A DNA stretch of 12,888 nt from Neolentinus lepideus HHB14362 ss-1 (lineage: Eukaryota > Basidiomycota > Agaricomycetes > Gloeophyllales > Gloeophyllaceae). Shown here in pieces: positions 8,432-12,888 of the stretch. A model generated the notes under the pieces. The model had not been told where the DNA came from, made no database searches, and worked only from the letters and a program-made list of their open reading frames with translations. Each line of letters opens with the position of its first letter. Within the stretch, counting starts at the first letter, position 1. The position numbers were made by a program, and so were the translations under genes. The stretch lies in NCBI GenBank assembly GCA_001632425.1, contig KV425591.1, forward strand, positions 170,867-183,754, given 5' to 3'.

Positions 8432-11325
8432 TCAATAGACAGGTACAGTTATCACGCTGACACTATAACCTGGTGCATTGTAGTTGATCGTCGAGCCCAC
8501 CGTGATAGTGGAGGTCGTAGGCGTAACTACGTTCGGGTTCGCCGGACTGTTTGTCGCGTTCTGCGAGCCAGTGATCACTTGCAGCGTTCCAGAGGTGCTC
8601 GAAACGGATACTCCAGAGGGCAGTTGGAATACGAGAGCCGACGAGGTCGAGACAGTGTTTGCAACCTAGAGGTACGAACTAGTGAAGAACCGGAAAGATC
8701 CTGTTTGGACGGATTAACTTGCTTTGATGAGAATAACGGAGGGAGAATTCTGGCGGGTTACACTCCAAAAGACCGAGCCGCTCGCAGATGGCAGCGTACT
8801 CGGGAGGTAGGAATTGCCTCGATTAACGCTGAAAAGCTGGAGCAAGATGAGAAAGTCGAGGCAGAGTAGACCCCAGTCTGTGGACTAACCTGCTGGACGT
8901 AGTAACTGGTCGACTTGTAGACCGTTCCAGCACTAGTGGGATGTTAGCCTTATGATTAAAGTCGCCACAGAGGACATGTTGCCACTTACTCGAAGCTGAC
9001 CAAATCCGGAGTCTAATGTATCGACATGGGCATGGTTACGATTACATGATGTACCAGTAGGCTGAAGTCGACTCACCCATTGAGAACTAGCAATGTTCTA
9101 CCCGGCAAGCCAGTCAGGTCGAGCAACTTGCAAAAGCGATGGAACTGCCGAGCATACCTGAAGCAGTGGCGCGTACGACGCCGCAAAGACGATATCGCTG
9201 TTCCTCTCGAGGCCCGTCATGAAGGCTGCTTCGCCAGCAGCGCCTGACGGTGATTACGGGACTCAAGAGTTGGGCACAACGCACGGAACAAATAAAACTT
9301 ACCTTCCATAGTAGGGTACAGGAAACGGCCCTCCGACGGATCACCATAAAGGTTACTGGAATTGGTCGAGATAGCAGCATACTCTCCCTACGTATGAGAA
9401 TGGTCAGCCAAATTCTCAACTGCGCAGCGGAGATACTCCTACCTCGAAGTAAGTCGTCCCATTTCGCTGAATATGAGACACAGGCCGTTATCCATGTAGC
9501 TATAGTGGACCGGTGTTTAGACGTACCTCGTAGCTATCGTAGTAGAACGAGTTTGACGCGAACCAGTCTAAGCATCCGCCAACGAGTCAAAATATGGACC
9601 AGCAGATACTTGGTGAACTGTTACGTGGGGTCTGGTAAACGTGGTTGTCATATTCCTTAGGCGTAGGAGTCAAGACCGGGTTCCAAGGGTATGTCGTCGC
9701 AATGAATTCTGGAGAGGGTGTACGAAGTATTCGGCATTTTACCATCCAAACTGAATTCGATCAACTATTACTCACGCAGGTGCGGGTAGCTTGCAGAGAG
9801 GGCGGTGACAAAATCCTTCCAACGGTAGACATATCTTCACGAGGTACCCCCAGTGCGTCAACCACGTCCGTCTATGTTTGAGAGGGGAGATATCACTGAC
9901 GAAGTGGATGCAAAGAAGTCTTCGTTTCCGACCTCCACGTAGGTCAAGTTGAAGGGCTGTGTGCGTCCCAGCGACGCGCGGATTTTACCTGTGGATGACG
10001 CACCCTTGAGCGCGTTTCCTCAAAAAAAAAAGACAAACCAGGTAGACAAACCGTTGGGAGTAGAGGCGTCCCCAATCACAAATTCGATCTACCACGACAT
10101 TCAGATTTTGAACTCGCTGTAAACCAGACAAGGCGCACCTGATCAGATGCCTGCTGAATGTACGCCGACAGCTGGTCCTCAGGGAGACTTGTCCCACCAA
10201 GCGAGTAGCCTTTACGCCCAAAAGATTTGAATGATCAGCCCCATTGAGATGATAGGAGACGCACCAGCCCAGACAGCCATGATCGGCTGCATGCCAACGT
10301 CCTCGCACCAGTACAGGTACTCCAGTAACCCGAGGCCGCTAGTATCACCTATCGGTTGATAGATTCGTAGAAGAATGTATATATGTACTCACTCGGTATT
10401 GATGTAGCCCCAGTCACCCTGCCTTCCAGGCCTATTGACAAGCGGGCCAATGGTAGCGTTCCATTGCCAGCGTGTGGCAGTCGTTTCACCCTAAGGACGT
10501 GGCGTCCATGTTGTTCAGTAAGCCACGATCGAGAAAGCGGGCGCATATCTGGTCGACTCACCTCCTAAAAAGGTTGAAGAGTATTGGAAGAACTTATAAG
10601 TGAATAAGAAGAATAGTGAACGCACGATGTTATTCCCGCCCGGCAACCGGAAGAACGACGGGTTCATAGCAGCGAGCGTCTCCGCGATGTCCACACGCAT
10701 CCCGTTCGCCCTATTCTTATACGTCGGCGGGAACAAAGAAAACATGGCGAAGTTGATAGTCTCGCCAGTAGCCCCTGTGCCATCGAGCGTCACCGTGAAG
10801 TTGTTATTCGTATCGGATGCACTGGCGGTGGGCTTCAGGTTGACGTAGACCTGTTGCCACGTCGTCTGTGTACCAGAGAGTGTGGCCAAGGCCGTGGCGA
10901 ACGTGTCTCCAGTTGTGGAAACGAGAGAAATGGTCGCCGTGCCATTGTAGGAGGAGGTGGTGGGGAAACGGTAGTAGAAGGAGGCGTTGTACATCCATGT
11001 AGAGTCGACTTTGATTCCCCAGTAGCCCTCGTTGCCGAACCCAACGGTGCCGCTGGCTCCGGCTGGAATGGTGAGCTGCAGCGAGTTCGGGAGGGCGGAG
11101 GAGACGGGGACTGAGTCTGCTATGACTGCGATGGAGCCGCTGCCGATGGGGTGCCAAGCAGTAAGCGCAGCACTAGTATCTTCGCACCAGAAAAGTCAAA
11201 TGTGCTCAAGCAGACGGCAACTTCAAGGGCAGACTTACTGGGAGTTACTTGTTGGAAGGCACGATTTTGCAGAACTAGGCGATATTAACAGTCTGAGCTC
11301 TAGATTAGCAAGAGCTGATGAGATA
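8395..11325 (-). repeat. Right arm of large inverted repeat
   Basis: Reverse-complement partner of 1-2915. Position 11325 pairs with position 1, so the right arm can be followed only as far as the left window edge allows and may extend further toward 11744 or beyond. It includes all GH51 exons from 6 to 24 with their introns. Confidence 0.93.
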
Positions 11326-11744
11326 ACATACGTTCGGCGTATAGTCCTCCGTCTCCACTCTACCGATAATTGCAGAATCCAGAACGGGTACATCTCGGAG
11401 AATAGTCACTGCGCTCTTACATGCTGGAAACAAAGAGGTCAGACTCATGGACGGGATGAAATGTCTAATACTCACATTGATATCCTATTGACGTCATCGT
11501 TGTGTTATGGAGGCGTAGGCGTTCTTTTGTCATCAAGAGCTTACCTCGAACATTTGCCCATCTATTCCAAACCGTCACGTACATTCTCGGTGATGGGACT
11601 AGTAGAGGACAACTCACAAAGAGTAGTAGGAATGGGATGACTGGCAGATGCGCTGATCGAGACAGTTGTCATCGCCAGACAGTTCTGCACGGCTCCATGG
11701 AGCGTCAGAGAGGCCGCGTAAAGTAACCAGTTCAACCTGCCCAT
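8432..11744 (-). CDS. abfA: Secreted GH51 alpha-L-arabinofuranosidase (intact copy)
   Basis: Hydrolyses terminal non-reducing alpha-L-arabinofuranosyl residues in arabinoxylan, arabinan and pectin outside the cell. Spliced length is 652 residues, usual for fungal GH51. Exons: 11744-11618, 11561-11545, 11484-11476, 11423-11421, 11359-11332, 11274-11239, 11179-10626, 10564-10562, 10490-10393, 10338-10265, 10209-10139, 10088-10052, 9988-9901, 9834-9776, 9708-9625, 9567-9527, 9466-9443, 9387-9303, 9243-9158, 9097-9077, 9012-8990, 8932-8890, 8836-8723, 8665-8432. The start gives a signal peptide (residues 1 to about 24, hydrophobic [13 protein letters not shown]). Then come GQMFEDINHSGDGG (about 46-59), a beta-rich CBM4_9-like segment (about 75-240), a TIM-barrel with GNE (acid/base Glu375) and GEYA (likely nucleophile Glu453), and a C-terminal beta domain. 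Introns are 50-71 nt; intron 23 is GC-AG. A further ATG in frame upstream (11861) would hide the signal peptide, so 11744 is preferred. Exon borders are inferred from family motifs and frame. Confidence 0.93.
10562..10564 (-). other. abfA: Candidate 3-nt exon (GAG, Glu) of GH51
   Basis: GAG between acceptor CTTTTTAG and donor GTGAGTC. It supplies the Glu between GGNNI and [10 protein letters not shown], matching the family's NNLEG. The same exon and both splice sites are kept in the left copy at 762-764. Flanking introns are 61 and 71 nt. Confidence 0.72.
11421..11423 (-). other. abfA: Candidate 3-nt exon (CAT, His) of GH51
   Basis: Lies between a strong acceptor (TTTGTTTCCAG) and a GTAAGA donor. 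It supplies the His of the family motif EDINHSGDGG. The flanking introns would be 52 and 61 nt, normal for this gene; skipping it would give a single 116-nt intron and lose the His. Confidence 0.7.
11476..11484 (-). other. abfA: 9-nt exon (Asp-Ile-Asn) of GH51
   Basis: GATATCAAT between acceptor GTCAATAG and donor GTGAGT. It encodes the DIN of EDINH and keeps phase 0 on both sides. Confidence 0.78.
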
Positions 11745-11800
11745 AGTCGCTGAAGACGAAGAAGGCTCTTCCTTCTGTCTTCCGCGGTCCTCATCGCGGC

Positions 11801-11808
11801 TCTTTATA
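11801..11808 (-). promoter_or_regulatory. TATA-like box of intact GH51 gene
   Basis: Reads TATAAAGA on the minus strand, 57 nt before the ATG at 11744. Spacing and sequence suit a core promoter; the transcription start is not known. Confidence 0.55.
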
Positions 11809-11845
11809 TTCACATAAAGAATATATGGTCTGGAATGATTTTCCA

Positions 11846-11851
11846 CACGTG
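11846..11851. promoter_or_regulatory. CACGTG box upstream of GH51
   Basis: Palindromic bHLH-type core within ACACGTGATGG, about 100 bp before the GH51 ATG. A near-identical CACACGTGATGG occurs at 12864-12875. Such hexamers occur by chance about three times in this length, so regulation is only a possibility. Confidence 0.3.
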
Positions 11852-11978
11852 ATGGCACCATAGAAGATGCAGCGCCCGGACCGCCTCGGCGGGCTTTTCA
11901 GAGGCCCTGTGAGCAAACAGGTGGGCGAGAGGAACGCAGTATATCGATTTTTCAAACTGCAAGATTAATCGCAAGGCC

Positions 11979-12516
11979 ATGATGAAATTCTGGGCCTATC
12001 CATCTTGTCTTTTGCTTCTGCATCATATTGCTCTACCATTCACCCACTTGAGTCCAGATGAGAGCGAGGAGCCCGAGCTGGGGTTGTCGGGAGCGGGCCG
12101 ATATTACGTCGAAAGTAGACCTGGCTTCCGCTAGAAGCACTGCTCGGTCCCGGCGTTTTAGGCAGCGTGATGTTCAGCGTCAAGAGGAAAGAAGACTTCA
12201 AGTATACCGGCCATATGAAGAGGGGCAACCGTGACGCGCTGGCCGCCAGGTCCATTAGGGTGATTCAGTTCTAAACGCAGATTCTGCTTTTTCAAGAAGC
12301 GAATTTCTTCGTTACGAACGAGGCAGGCTGAGTCAGCTACGTCACGACCCACAACAGGCAGGTTCAGGTGTGGGAAGTCGCATCCAGCGACATTTCGACG
12401 AGATGATTGGTGGAGAGCCCTTCCCGGCAACGGCCAGGCCGATGTTCCGCGGCAGTCTCCGATGGCGCAGTATTCTGCTTCCGCGAAAAGCGGCAAAAAG
12501 CAAAATCTGCGTTTAG
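11979..12516 (+). CDS. Possible small secreted protein gene (weak)
   Basis: Diverges from the GH51 promoter. ATG 11979 begins a hydrophobic leader (FWAYPSCLLLLHHIALPF) followed by an acidic stretch. A 47-nt intron (12115-12161, GTAGAC..TTTTAG) joins in phase to a basic segment with SVMFSVKRKEDFKYTG. A second possible intron (12260-12336) leads to a frame ending at TAG 12514-12516, giving about 137 residues. Without the second intron the frame stops at TAA within 12270-12275. I recognise no family. A 137-codon open frame on the opposite strand (12158-12571) overlaps it and is equally unrecognised, so either or both may be meaningless. Confidence 0.28.
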
Positions 12517-12523
12517 AACTGAA
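12264..12523. repeat. 260-bp unit bounded by 29-bp inverted repeats
   Basis: 12264-12292 and 12495-12523 are reverse complements with one mismatch (C versus T). The ends read TTCAGTTCTAAACGCAGATT and its complement. The 202-bp interior has no recognised product. I see no target duplication (flanks GGGTGA and GCTCCC), so it could be a small MITE remnant or a structured RNA-like hairpin. Confidence 0.6.
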
Positions 12524-12888
12524 GCTCCCTATTGTGAGCGATTGATCGGAATACGGGATAAAACTGTACATGTGTAGATGGACGGATCGTTTTCAGCAGG
12601 AAGCTGTACGACTCTAGATGATGCTATAGATGGCTGCTACATCTGCAGAGTATTTGACTCGTTCGTGCCATCATGCGAAATCTAGACTTGGGTTGTGTCG
12701 GTAAAACCCGATTCACCTTGCAAAGGAAAACCTTGAGATAGTGTTGTTCCTGAAGTGAAGTGCTTCAAAGTGGACTTTAGTCCACTTCGAGTTTTGTATG
12801 ACTTCGTGAGACTTTGAAGTCGCCCTAAGTCGCTTTAAAGACTTTGCGAAGTGGGAATGAATCACACGTGATGGACATAACAGGTAAA
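12524..12888. other. Terminal stretch, no gene; short palindromic motifs
   Basis: No gene seen. From about 12750 the sequence is dense in AAGT/ACTT words, including a hairpin at 12768-12787 (AAGTGGACT, TT, AGTCCACTT) and repeated GACTTTGAAGTC/GACTTCG-like words up to 12850. This could be the edge of a repeat continuing outside the window. Confidence 0.4.

Noticed and set aside
8133..8435. 100-codon open frame on the minus strand
   Set aside because: It runs across the transposon end and overlaps the GH51 stop; it has no ATG at its start and no recognisable motif.
12158..12571. 137-codon open frame on the minus strand
   Set aside because: No recognised domain; it spans both arms of the 260-bp inverted repeat and competes with a plus-strand reading that has a leader peptide. 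Kept only as an alternative.

Overview
The window looks like intron-dense nuclear DNA of a filamentous basidiomycete, probably an Agaricomycete. Coding exons are short, introns are mostly 50-72 nt with GT..AG ends, and the recognisable proteins are a fungal GH51 alpha-L-arabinofuranosidase and a TKL-like protein kinase of the kind expanded in mushroom-forming fungi. There are no bacterial-type operons, no RNA genes and no CRISPR array.

Layout. Two copies of a GH51 gene lie tail-to-tail as arms of a large inverted repeat (left arm 1 to about 2915, right arm about 8395 to 11325). The right copy (8432-11744, minus strand) is complete: 24 exons that join without a frameshift into a 652-residue secreted enzyme with both catalytic glutamates. 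The left copy (1-2876, plus strand) enters the window inside intron 5, keeps the same exon-intron plan, and has one in-frame TAG between the two catalytic residues. It is therefore called a pseudogene. The two arms diverge unevenly: nearly identical at both ends, much more different in the middle.

Between the arms is a decayed protein kinase gene (about 3567-7131, plus strand). Its P-loop, lysine, DFG and APE motifs are readable, but a TGA replaces the expected Arg codon in the catalytic loop, and several other in-frame TAA/TGA codons lie upstream. Twenty bases after its stop sits a 1045-bp non-autonomous DNA transposon (7152-8196). It has 77-bp terminal inverted repeats beginning CACTG, a 3-bp AGA target duplication, and two inverted arrays of 11-bp tandem repeats, and it resembles a CACTA/Spm-type deletion derivative.

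Right of the intact GH51 gene is a short intergenic promoter region (TATA-like box, CACGTG box). A weakly supported small secreted-protein gene reads away from it, followed by a 260-bp element-like inverted repeat and a terminal stretch rich in short palindromic motifs.

Functionally, the one gene likely to work is the right GH51 arabinofuranosidase, which would release arabinose from plant hemicellulose and pectin outside the cell. The most unusual feature is its splicing plan: two candidate 3-nt exons and one 9-nt exon are needed to recover residues expected from the family. No new multi-gene defence or metabolic system was found.
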